Shown piece by piece: positions 1 through 12,476 of a DNA stretch of 64,000 bases (position 1 is the first letter of the stretch; the number at the start of each line of letters is the position of its first letter). Both the position numbers and the translations under genes were made by a program. Source of the stretch: Gymnorhina tibicen (taxonomy: Eukaryota > Chordata > Aves > Passeriformes > Artamidae); assembly GCA_013399875.1 (NCBI GenBank), contig VXAZ01007723.1, positions 1,858-65,857 of the forward strand, given 5' to 3'. The notes below the pieces were generated by a model that did no database searches, was not told where the DNA came from, and was given only the letters and a program-made list of their open reading frames with translations.

Positions 1-3000
1 ATAGACATTAAGCAAGCAAGCAAAAATCAGAAAAAAATTCAACTTTTTCAGTCATTTATTAACCTGTTTGAATTTTCTTGGCTTCATTTTTTCATGAAAT
101 GGGGATCTGATGATGTCAGATTGTGCTAGTCATTCAGAATTTTGAGATTCCGTATTTTTAAGGCAAAATTTAAATAAAAATTGTTATTAAAACATGGCTA
201 CACTGATTTATATCTTGTAAGTCTCTTTTCTTTGCATTGTTTCATTTGGTAGTAATTTATTGAACAATGTCCTTTTAAATATCGATGATGCTCTATCTGT
301 TCTGGAAACAAATGCAATTACAGAGTTTCAATCTTCACACACTTCTTCCGGGCTTATACTGGTATAGTAACTTAATTATCTTAATGGAATTACTCTTGAT
401 TTACACTGCTTTACCTGAGCTACAAATCCAGCCTACGAAATACTTGACCTGCAAGCTTGAGGCTTTTACCTTCAGTATAGTAGGTGGTATATATGCATAA
501 AATTATTTCAATTCCTAAATTGTAAAACACCAATTCAATATTTTCCTATTGTTTCCCATGAAGTTTTGCATAGACATTTCTTGGGCTGTATAGTTGTACA
601 ATACATCCTTGAGCTGTGAAAACCAGTCTAGGCCAACTTCTACTTTCACCTGTTTTAAAACCAGAATTTCTGTCAAATTCAGTGGGAGGAATCACTTCCC
701 TGTAAAACATCATCCTTTTTTTTAAACTGTTGGAGGGAAACAAAGAAGACGTTTTGAAACCAAGTCCATTCTAGTAGCTTAATATTTGTTATTTTTTAGA
801 TTCCTTTTCAAAAAGAGTGGAAGAAGCATGGGCAGCTGTATCGATTAGAAGATTCTTTTCCATCAAGGCTTGAGCACAATGTCTTTGAAAGATCCTTTTT
901 AGAAATGCTAGCATTTGAAAAGGACAAACAGGAAAACAAACCTCAAAGGGGATGACAATAGTACATGGAGAGGAAGTGGGTGGGTTTAATACATCTGAGA
1001 AGCAAAGCTCCTTATAAAGGCATTGAAGAGATTTAAGGTTCTATGTAGTGACAAAAGGAGTTATGGAGTGAGGCATAATTTTCCCACAGGATTTTTGTCT
1101 TTTGATGTTTTTGAAACACAAATTTTCAAAAAAGGGGTAGTTTGTGATTTGATAGGCAGGAAGTTTGTGTAGGAGAGTATATCTATTCATAAAGGGTATG
1201 AATAAATGAATAAATGGTATGCTACCATTATTCTGATGTACGTAAAATGAATTGAACTCAGCATTCATTGGGAAAACTATTAGAAAGTTTGAAAAAATAT
1301 GTATTATTTGAAAGCACAGTAATTCTCCTTCCCCACTTGGTGTATGTGTACTCTCTGTACAGTAAAAAGACCTAGTCGACTCAGTTTTAGGCCTACACCT
1401 GACATTAGGATTGTCCTAGAACTTCATGAATCTGGAAGCAAACTACAGCAAAACAAAATCTCTATACCAAATCTAGGCCTCTCTAGTCAGAGTGGGCATT
1501 GACTGCAAAAATGAAATAGCCTGGACTTACGGTCCTGCAGAGGATATCTCTGCTGTTAGAGCACTTCTAGAATCTTTTCAATTTTAATTTCCCTGGTAAA
1601 AACCCCATAGAATTAATCATTATTTTTGTGGGAGGCAAAGAAAGGAGTGAAGGAAAATTCTTCCCTGCTTTTAAATTAGAAGCAAAGCATTTTTAGTCTA
1701 TGTGTCCTAAGCAGGTTGTTCATACTGAAAACCTTTTTCTTTAGGCGAATACTCTTTAACTATTGCAGCAATACAAAAGCTGTTTCATCCTCCTCTGAGA
1801 TGTGAATTTCACCTTGTGGTCCAGGTGCACAGACCCGTTTATAGCAATGTGAAGCCAATACTCACTCATCTCCTCCATATAACTTACATCATGGCATATA
1901 TTTCCATTCAAAAGTATATGAATTTATTGTAATAGTTTGCTTCCAATTATCTAGACTACTCTACTCCTATTGCACTATATGTCAGTACAATGGGAAGGAC
2001 AGGGCACATGGTCAGAAATCTTATCTTTAGAACATTTTGAAAAGCAGATGAAATTCCACATCTCTTTGTTCAATCACTTTAAAGCTTAAGAGGACTTAGA
2101 CATGGATAGACCTGTGTTCAGATTTCCAGTATGATTATTCTTATATTTTTTGCTGTAACTTCAGTGGGGAAAAATGTTCTAGCAAAATCTCAAAGCTAAA
2201 AGTTGCACTACTCCTATTCTTCCTTACATTAAGCCTACGTATCAGGTTGCGCACTCAAAACTACAGGTACACAACAGCTGAAAAGTCTTTCCTCCGATAT
2301 AGGCATAATTCTACATAGAATTTATAATCACAATTTGGTTTCAAAAGCATTCTCAAGTCCATGCTTTTGATCCAGCACAGAAGAACAGTCATTGCTCCAG
2401 GCCTGAAGCTTGCCTGGTAAATGGTTGTAGGGAATGGGAGGAAAACTCAAAACATACAAAAAGAGGACCAACTTCACTTGAAACAACATGTTACTTTGTC
2501 AGTTTGTTGGAAAAGCTTTTTTAAAAAAAACATTTAATTGTTTTGGCATGTCAAGAGACAGGGAGAGGACAAAATAAGTACCAAAAAAGAATGATAAAAA
2601 ATTATTAAGGTAGCGGGATGAGGAAGGCTGATGAAAAGACTGTATGACAGGTAGTGGAAGTTGGAGACAGTACAGATCACAACATTCAGAAAAAAGTACA
2701 GCTCATTCCAGAGGAAATATTGTCAGGATCTGTTGATAGCACTGCTCAGGCTTATCTGCCAACTTCACTCTTTGGGGGACTTGTAAAAAAACCCAAAGAA
2801 ATAATAAAGAGGAAAACTCTAAATGTCATCCTGAGTTGTGAAGTTTATATTAAAACCTTAAATTGTGTGACTTTATTCCTCAGCTTTCTTTTACTGACAA
2901 AATACCATTATCTGATTTAGTACTTTGTAGCAGAGGCTTTAACCTACCAGTTCCTTGTGATAATCAAAGCAGTACAAAGGGAACAGAAACTCAAGTGTCA

Positions 3001-4943
3001 AGCAGTCACACAGCTGTACTTCCTTTACACCAGCTGAAGGAAGCCCACACCCTCTTGCATTTGTGTAGTGGAAAAAAGGGATGCAGGAGGGAACTTGCCC
3101 TACAGGTGCTAATGCCTTCTGTGTTGCTATTACTCCATCAGACTGCCTTCATTATCAGCTAGAGGCTAGTTCAGCCGCTCTGAATTTTTATGAAGTCCTG
3201 CAGACTGAAAGCATGCCAGAATTTTTACCAGTGCTTCTGATTTTGCATCAGTACAATCACATTAGGAGAAAAACACATGGGAGAATCAAATCCCATAAAC
3301 GAAATAGAAAATCCCTTTGGATGATTAGTTCAGCCCAATGTTAAAAGAATATTTTGTGTGCATGTCAGGTTCTTTGCCAGTCTCAAAGTAGTCATTTGGA
3401 TTCACTTCATTATAGGCACTGCAGTACCTTAGGAGAGAAAGAGAGAAATAGAGCGTGAGACACAGTAATAATAACCCTTGAACAATGAAGTCTTTCTCCT
3501 AGCAGAACTTCAAATAACTCAGACAACTATCTTTTAATCAAATATACAAGCAGCAGTGTAACTGAATTCAGCATAGCTAGCATCCATGAGGAGGAAGAAA
3601 AGCACAGAGGAACTCAAAGGAGATGCTAGATAAAATGAAGGGAGCACTACGTCATGGATTTAGACTTATATAAAAGCATGAATACCAACTCGACAGCAGA
3701 ATAAACACAAGCTGTAAAGATGGTCTGATCTTTGCCTTTTTGAGTTAATAGGACTTTCCCCATTGACTACAGTGGAGAGAAAACAGGCTGTTATTCTCCA
3801 GCCTGCTTCTTTCTGCTAGTCTGGTTCTTGTTCCCTACTTTTCCACTATGATTTTCTGGCATGTGTTCTCCACCTTCATCCTGGGGGGTTCTGCTGCTTC
3901 ATCTTCTTTATTTTAAATTTTCCTCTCCCGGTTGTGCTTTTTCATTTACTCTTTTTCTGACAATGACATTTTAAATAACCAAAATAAACATTGCATACTA
4001 GGAGCAGGCAAATCTCCATGATGATCAAAGCACAAATCTGGTTTATGGAAAGTAGTAGGACAAAATTAAAGCAGAGTTTAAAATCCTAACATGCTTGTGT
4101 GAATTCCCATTTGTTCTTCCTATGCTGACTGGATGAAATAGTTATTAATTGGCTTTACCACTGGGCTTTTTCCAGATATGAATTCCTATACAGAACTTTA
4201 GGTTCTAATCCCAATTCAGTAGAATTATTTACTGGTGCTGAGTTTTAAGAGTATAAACAGTAAAGATGACCCAAGTGTCTCATATGTCTCCATTAAAATG
4301 TTGCTTCAGTTGCAAAAAAAAAAATATCCTGTGCAAGCCTAGATTTCCTTCAGATAAGCTTTTTATCATTAATTTCACTTCAAAATTTAATCACTATTTG
4401 TAGAAATCAGAGAAAGTTTTTTCAAATGGTTAATGATTTTTCTTTTACTAGAACAGACTTCAATAAATATTTTAATAACTGTTTATATAACCACTGATTA
4501 GCGTGTCATGAATGTTTTCAGGAAAATGAAAATGAGCCCAATCTGAAATTCGTTAAATGAAAACAATTTGAAACTTGCTGTAAATATTTAATTTTCCCTT
4601 CCAATGTCTTTAATGAACAATTTAATTGACTTTGGTAGAGCTGCTCCTATTCTTAGACCTAAGCATGTACTTACATACCTTATATAATGCAGGTGATGCA
4701 GGCAGTTACTTCATTTTTTTTTGTTTATATGTGTTTAGTTTAGTTATTTTTTTTAAACTTGTATCCTCATTTCAGCAGTCAGATTCATCTGCCATTACCC
4801 ATCTCAAAGTTACATGTCTAGTCCAAATTAGTAATCTGTTCTTCTTCTGTGGTCAATGGAGAAAGATATCTCCTTCCAAAGATAAGGTGTTTGTGACTGC
4901 TGAGAGGAATTGCTCTCGGAAGGTGCTGTGTTTTCTTTGCTGT
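1..4943. other. Unique AT-rich non-coding sequence
   Basis: No gene, RNA gene or transposable element is recognised. Short frames (for example 285-500 plus, 2654-2920 plus, 1041-1268 minus) have no recognisable product. One acceptor-linked frame at 800-955 is discussed under findings. AATAAA signals occur at 1201 and 1209, but nothing upstream is firmly transcribed. Confidence 0.7.
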
Positions 4944-4976
4944 GTTTCTTCTTCCTGTTGTAAAGGAAGAAGAAAC
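4944..4976. repeat. Perfect 13-bp inverted repeat, 7-nt loop
   Basis: GTTTCTTCTTCCT (4944-4956) pairs exactly with AGGAAGAAGAAAC (4964-4976) around GTTGTAA. With a single bulge the pairing extends outward through AGCT/GCTGT. The arms are a pyrimidine tract and its purine complement, so strand-slippage origins are also possible. Confidence 0.93.
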
Positions 4977-5535
4977 AGCTGTCATGACTAGAATCTTAAA
5001 GGATGGACAGGTGTGCTCTGGAGTGATGAGAGCACTGTAAGATACTAATGATTGCTTGATTTCTGCTACTGCTTTGAATTTTGTTGGTGGCTGTGCCATC
5101 TGAAATCAAGGAAGCATCCCGCAGCAAGAAATCAAAAAAGTAGATACTGAGCTGTATATGACAGCTTATTACTTTAAATTATTTTGTTATTGATCATCCT
5201 GCCTTTGTAATTCCTGAGGTCTTCTTCTCTCGCCCTTCTTATCAACAGCTATTCTGGTTCCATATTAGCCTAATTCAACTGAACTTAATGGACCTAATTT
5301 TGAACTCTATTTTATTCCTTAAATGCCTATTGAAGCAGGAGAAAATCTATGTTTCTGCTAAGCACTGACTGAATCAGAACTGATTGTCCTTTTTTAAAAT
5401 ACTTAAAATACTTGTTTGTAAAAAACAAAAACATTGTGAACAGGTTTATTTCCTCCTTTGATACTCAACAGGCCATATTTTCCACTTTCTACCCTACAAG
5501 TGGCGAGCCAATTTGCTACATGTTTTCAAATTGTA

Positions 5536-5549
5536 CCAATAGGTGGCAC
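5536..5549 (+). promoter_or_regulatory. CTCF-like motif, plus orientation
   Basis: CCAATAGGTGGCAC matches CCASYAGRKGGCRS at 13 of 14 positions (A in place of S at position 4). It points rightward, toward the minus-oriented site at 54.4 kb. A one-mismatch match is much less specific than the full match. Confidence 0.3.
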
Positions 5550-8540
5550 TAGAAATTTCCTTTTTTTTTTCCCCCCATAAAAAGAACGGTGGCAAGAGAT
5601 TTGTCTTTTTATCGGTACAGTAGAGCACCAAAAGAAAATAAGATCTTACAGGGCCTGGAGAGAAGTAAAACAGCATTCAGGCATGGCCTGCAGCTCTTTC
5701 TTACAACTATTTGATCTTTGAGATGTAAAGGTAGTATCGCCTAATGAACTTGTAATTCTCTTTTTATACTACATATCCCTACTCACTGCAGAAATTTAGA
5801 TAGAACAGGGACTTGGGCTGTATTTTCTACTGGCGTAAAACCAGAAAAATTTGAATGGCTGAAACAGAATTTATCTGCCTATTGACTGAGTGTTAGATTT
5901 GCTAATTAAAACTGTCTTCTGTGATATCATGCAGCATGTCTTGACAGTATGTAAATTCATTTCTATTCTGGCAAATTTACTACAGAGTTCTGTAATGATT
6001 TTCGTCCAAATAAAATTTTTAAAATTTACTTCATAAACCTATGAATATTCATAAAAATATTCATGGGACATGGATGACATGATTTTTTTTGTGCCATCTT
6101 TGGAGAAGATATACAAACATGTCTTTAAAACACACACAGTGAAGAGAAGGGAAAATTGGGATCATTAGGTAAGGTTCTTTAGATTTCTAAACTCCCTTAA
6201 GAACACCTAAACATAGCCAAAACATTCTTGTAAATGGGAATCCAATTCCTGCATTCACAAGCATTTCATAATGCTTGTCTGAGGTCCAATATGTATGTAA
6301 CTCTTTTAATTTAGTATAATAAATACAGATTTAGTATTTATAAATATAAATACTAGATAAATAGATAAATTTAGTAATAAATACAGATTTTTTTTTTTTG
6401 TAGATATTGAATTTTCAGTCTTCTCTGGCCTCGGACTATGAGATGCACATCACATTTTGGTTGTCTTTTCTTAAAATGTATTGTAAGAATACATATTCTT
6501 ATACTATCCACATGGTGTCATGTTTACTTTTTCACTCAGTGATCTTCTTTTAGATATATAATGACACTGAAGCGCACACGTTAAATAAGTATATGGTCAT
6601 ATTCCTAAATAAAGAACAACTTCCTACATCTATGTCTTCTCTGTACTTAACTACTTGTTAGTTTTGCTTAGTCAGATAATGAGAATGCTGTATTTAAAAT
6701 ATACATAATACAATACCTGAAAACGTTTTCTGTAGTGTCCTTGTCACTTCCATAAGATTTCTCCAGTCTGGTTTGTTATGCCATTTGTAGAGAAAATTAT
6801 CAATAGTGAGAAGGAATTGAAGCTTTTGCAGTCATTTGAATAGGTAAATGGTATACAGGGATTTTGGGAAAATGTCATTCCATCCACAGCTTTTTCCAAC
6901 CAGCATTCACACTATGGCCAAGGAGCTCAGGTATCTGAGGTTCAGCTTGGTTACCAGATGGTATGAACTACATTAACAGGTGCAGGATCACGAAACACAG
7001 GACTTAAAGGGACTTGAGAACCATCTCCATTCAGAAGCAGGTGGACTTCACATTTACAGCAAGGAAAGAGGAGAAAAGAAAAGGAACTTCACATTTCATT
7101 CAGCCACAGTTTTATTAAATTGTGAAGGGATAGCCGTACAGCTACCTTTTGCTCAGTCCACTAGTACATCTCTTCCTGCAGATAATTTCCCATAGTCCTT
7201 TCTAGCCCTTTAGCTATTTAAGCAGGCCCTTCTGACAAACTGAGATCTGATCCCCTTTCCCTTTGGCTTTAAGGCAAGGTAAACCATTCATATCAACAGT
7301 CATATCATGTACATACACATGTATCAATAAAAACAGTGAAAAAAGATTTAGAGAAAGGTAAGCAGTCTCATACATGCATACCCTATTTTTATATATTTTT
7401 GCTCCCTTACTTTTGAACTATAAGTATTTAAGTAGCTATAAACATGCAGACATAAGCATACATATGTCATATTTTTAACTTTATTTATACTTGTGAAATG
7501 TATAGTTTTACCTCAAGCCAAATATAAAGAAGAGTGATTAACGCTGAAGACAATTCATAATTCTGCACTCAAAACCAGGAACTGAATGGAAACTGGTACC
7601 CAAGTGTCTGGAGAAATTCTATGAGACTATGAAAGATCAAAATGCAAATTATTGGGGGCTTAATAGCTTCATTTCCACTTAAAGTCCTGGGAGTGGGTGG
7701 GAGAAAGCTCAAGAGAGATAACACCTTTCATGACCGAGCTCAAGATGAATTAGTGCAATATACCCAGTGTCATGTCTTATTGCTTAATTGACTACCTCTA
7801 GGTATAACATAGCTGGCTTTATCACAGAAAAATCATTCTGATTTATTTGATGCATTGTATATCATGAGGAAGCATGCAGGAGGTTATTAATGCCTTGCAT
7901 AGCTGTGATATTTTCCAAGGGCACAGATAATGCATTTCATCATATGCAGTGCTAGCCAGTTATGACTAGTATGCTGAAATTTTGTATTTTTGTGAATTTT
8001 ATTTTGTATTTTATTTTTCCCTCACCTTGCCTGCTTGGCATGTAAAAGTAGCAGCATGAGTAGTGCTTATGGTCTAAGGGAATCTACTGTAAGTGTTGCA
8101 GAACTTTACTTGGAAAAGAGCAGTTAGAAATATTGGTTATAATAAAAATGCAGATTATAACAATTCAATTTATTGCTAATTTATTATGGCAATTGAGTTG
8201 TTAATTGTTCTCTTTGGCTCATAAATGTCAAGGTCTATCTATGGGAGTTCAAGTGCTGGGCCAAAGCCTCTAGATGTAGCTCTGTCACATAAAAAAATAA
8301 ATGTTTCTAATGAATATCATTTTTCCCCATCTTCTCCTAAATATTCTGGGGTTCTTAGAGAATTAAGGTGGATTGTTTATAAGGACAAATTTTAAAATAT
8401 AGTAAAGTAGTCTTGAGACTAAAGAAGTTTGTCTTAAAATTCAGATGAGTGCAAGACATCCTTATAGGGCAATCAAAATTCATGTTTGACTTTTCCAGTA
8501 AAGGGTCAGTAACTTTATTTAAACAGTCTAAATGTTTTAT

Positions 8541-8570
8541 AGAAACTATTCTGTGATTCTATGATTCTAC
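8541..8570 (+). mobile_element. CR1 3'-terminal octamer tail
   Basis: ATTCTGTGATTCTATGATTC at about 8548-8567 is the characteristic short repeat that ends CR1 elements. The 3'-UTR landmarks that should lie upstream are not recognisable, so either the body has decayed or only the terminal repeats were inserted. A simple octamer microsatellite is the alternative. Confidence 0.6.
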
Positions 8571-11500
8571 AACATGTTTTTAACTGTTTTTCTATTCCAG
8601 TGCAGTCAATTATATTTCATATGGGTGTCAGAGACAGAAGAACTGCCCTACAGTCTTCTCAGGCAGGCACAACACAGTTTAGACACAACAACAACTCTTT
8701 CTTTTTTTCTTCTCGCTCAATCTCATATGTTTTGAACATGGTACCACTGCCTACTGCCTTTCTCCCACCTGAAGGTGCAATTCAATTGATCTGCCTGGTG
8801 GAAGGAAACACACAAGGCTCAGCCCATGAAATTGTGGATGTTGAAGTAACTCTTGCAGATATGTTGAGGTTTGAGAAGTGTTTCCATCTCAAGAGGCTTT
8901 TCATACTAGCCACCTGCTGTCTGACAGGGTACATGTCACATCACCTCAGACAAAGGACATGCTAAATCAAACATTTGATATGTTCATGTCATGATAATAA
9001 AATCACCCCCATCTCTTCCTAGTAGCACAACGGAGTTGTTTTCCACATAAATATTTTGGTAATTTGTGAAGTCTACTTAGGAGAAGAGCTGCCTACTGCT
9101 ATTTCAAATATACTGAGAGAGTGGTATTGTACAGAATGGTTTTACATTTACCACGAGACTTTCACTTTACAGTCTGTTGAAATATCAGTAATAATCTTTG
9201 AATAAGAGTAAAGGATGGTTTGAAACTACTGGTAAAAATGTTTTCAGGACTAAGCTTTCAGATTTCATCTGGAAAATCTGCTTTCATTTTGTTTTTGAAC
9301 TTGTCTGGCAATACTTGAGACACTGAAATTTCTCCAAGTGACTAAGTGACTTCAGGCAGACTTTTGGAGGACAATGAAAAAATTCTGGGGTTTAATTACT
9401 TTTGTTAGTATGGAATATATATTAAAAAAAAAATTAAAAAATTTCCAGTATGCTTGCCACTGACCTTTAGTTTCAGTCATTTCCTCTAAAGCAATGTCAT
9501 CAAACTTATGGAGAAAAGAGGATAAGGGTCTCTGAATGCCCAAAATTCTAAGGGTAGTGTCTAGAATAACAACAGATCTAAATCTATAAAACTAAATCTC
9601 AACAGCAAACATGCAGATAGATTGAGTGATCTGGTACACTGCCATGGACTTGAGGATACTTCTCCATTTCAAGGGAGATTGTAATGAAAGCTTTGAAGTA
9701 GTCTTGGTCAAAATGGCTCTTCCTTGATCTACCACATTAGGAATGCTGCCAGTGCTGGCAGCCCCTCTGGTTTATGCTGAGCTGGGCATGAATATTAATA
9801 GGGCTGTGAGGCCTTTGAGAGTAAAGTCTGGGGTTTTAGTTTTCTTTTGTTCTTTCTCTCTTTCTCTGCCCAGCAATTGTCTGTGCATGCCAACAAGGTG
9901 TTTATCAGGAAAAAATCAGGTAGACTAAATTCAAATGCTTATTGCTCATCTGTTCTTCTTCCCATAAGATTACACCTTCACATAATTGCTGAGGTATAAA
10001 TCTGTGCTTTCTTGTTCCCACCAAGATCTCTGCAACTAGAACCATGTGGAAAAAAAAATTCAGCTGCCAGAAAAATTGGAGAAAATTGTTCTGTCAGAGT
10101 TTTGAGAACTGGGAATTATTTTTGAAAATACTAAAAGCACATTATATTTTATTTATTCCCTAAGGAAAGTGTATTAAATACATCTAATTTATCAGACTTA
10201 AGTAGGTCCCAGTTAGCACCAAGTTATTTGTCACATACCATGTGCTACAACTACAAGAGAGCTGGGATGATTCAGATGCACGTGGAGAGTTCACACAAGA
10301 GTCTCTGTATCTTAATAGCCCACATTAGCTCTCGGATGAATTCGTTTTGAGAACCATGGAAGGGAACAAGGCAATCCCAAACAAAAAGATAAATCGATGT
10401 TATATCCTATTAACTCATGAAACAGGTAAGATAGATTACTAAATCTTTTTTTTATTTTTCTTTTTTTTTAACTTTCTCATTTTATACTTCCCTTGTAATT
10501 TCTGCATGGAAATTACTTTTTTTGTTTCCACTGTAAATGTGATTGGACTCCCAAGATGCTTTATCAATGCCTACAGGTACTAGCATTATAATAGCATCTA
10601 TTCTAGTACAGATTCCATTAGCCTGAAATATTCAGTCAAAGAAGTGACAGGCAGTCCAGAAGTTTTGCAACCTTGTACCTTTCCACTGGTTGTGTCAATA
10701 AATTCTGTTACTTTGAACCACTGGAGTCTCCCAAAAAAATCATACTACTCAATGTTCATCCAGGGAGGGAAGGAGAAGGCAGAGAAAAATGCCTTTGACT
10801 CAGTCCAGCTGGACTTTTTTTCATTTTAAAATATTTGTGTCTTTTTATCCGTTATCATAATAGTCTGCTAGTCTTTACTTCAGAAAGAAAACACTTATGT
10901 CAATGGGATTTAGACCCTTAAGATATTCAGCCAGCTGGCTGCTTTAGAGACTTAGTCCCTTGTCCAGACCAGCAGGCGACATTTTTAAGCCAAAATCAAC
11001 AGAATCAGGATGCATGAAATAGCCATAGGCTTTTGTCCTATTTTTCCCATATTTTATTCCAAACTTCAAGTACAAATAAAACAGAATAATGAAACGCTAT
11101 ATACATTAAGACTGTCATTTCTGTGTATCAATAATCACAAAAAGAAAATCAATACCTCCATGAATTTCTAATTGCAGGTAGAAAAATTGAGGTTTAAACA
11201 ATGACACAGCGATCTTACATCAGTACAATTTCTGCAAAGAATGCACAGTGAGCAAAACTTTACATAGTGGGGCCCTGTGGGAAAGACTTTGGCATCATTG
11301 CAGGTTGGAGAATGAATACATACCCTGGATACTGTTTTCAGTTTTGATTCTGTCATTACAGAAATCCTGAAATCTCTGTAAATATGAAAAATCTATAGAA
11401 CAGCAATGGCCAGGTAACAGTGAGTGAGCAGGCTGTATATTCTCTGTAATTAGAGATTAAGAATTTAGGAGAATTCAAACCAGAAAACAGAAAGCAAAAA

Positions 11501-11852
11501 AAAAGGAGAGGTAGTAAAAGTATCTCTACCCAATATCTATACTAGGTGTTCTAGTATAATTATTTCTATGAAGTAGGTGATGGGTGTTAGTCTGACATTT
11601 AAAAACAACACTTTTAAAACTGCCATTGTTATTCTAGTAAGAGTTAATTAACCCAAGGAACTCACACATAATATGTAGCAGAGTTTCCAATGCAAGTATA
11701 AAATCGGACTATCTTTCCTAAAAAACTTAAAATTGCACCGAAAAAAAAAAAATCCATCTTTATGTACGAGAACATCAGCTGGTGACCAACTGGTGGCAGG
11801 ACAAAAGTTCTCAATTGTCAAGGGCAAGGAACAAGTGCTTTAATTTAGCTAA

Positions 11853-11892
11853 ATGTTCTGTTACCCTCTGAAAACTGAGGGTAACAGAACAT
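11853..11892. repeat. Perfect 16-bp inverted repeat, 8-nt loop
   Basis: The arm ATGTTCTGTTACCCTC (11853-11868) is exactly complementary to GAGGGTAACAGAACAT (11877-11892), with TGAAAACT between. The match ends abruptly on both sides. The stem is too short and too perfect for a typical microRNA precursor, and no T-run follows that would mark an RNA polymerase III terminator. Confidence 0.95.
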
Positions 11893-12462
11893 GACAGTAG
11901 AATAGTGTTTCTTTGTTCAGTATTTCCTAATGACACCCAGATAATTTTTGTGTTACTCACACTTTATAACCTTCAATCTCTATCAGCTCACCTGAGATCT
12001 GAACAGCAAACTGCATTCTCCTGCGATAAGCAATTCAGCGTCTTCACTGGATAATGAAGTCTCTACCCAAATGGAATATATCAAGAGGAATAGCTGACTT
12101 ATACTGCATGGGTAAGTACAGCTCATGAACTTGCATGCAGATGCATAAACCAGCAGATTAGCAGCAAGGCTGGAGAGCTTGTGCTCCATCCTGGGAATCA
12201 CTGAGACTTAACTGCAGGCCTGACATTATCCTGTGAGGAGATAAAAAGCCACTGCCAATTTCCTGTACAAATTATTCCTTGAGCTCCCCCTTTCTTTTAC
12301 TTTATGAAGGTTTAATTTAAGTGTTTAGTGGCCGTAAGATTTGGACGTATTGCCCCCAGGACAGAAAAGATTCACAAACGCTGGTCATTGTCTATGCAAA
12401 GAGTGAGTTGCAAGTGACAATTACAATTCAGAACATTTTCTCAAAGATGGATTGATTGCAAT

Positions 12463-12476
12463 AAAAAAAAAAAAAA
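12463..12476 (+). repeat. (A)14 homopolymer
   Basis: Fourteen A residues, then GAAAAGAAATG. No retroposed gene body is visible upstream. Confidence 0.9.

Noticed and set aside
1496..1592. Open frame after CTCTCTAG on the plus strand, and a GTAAGT on the minus strand
   Set aside because: There is no donor for the plus-strand frame; the minus-strand donor has stops in all frames back to the nearest acceptor.
4626..4991. Plus-strand open frame of 121 codons
   Set aside because: It is hydrophobic because of T-rich DNA and runs through the 13-bp hairpin; no known product.
11853..11892. MicroRNA precursor
   Set aside because: The stem is only 16 bp and fully paired; flanking bases do not extend the pairing to a precursor-length hairpin.
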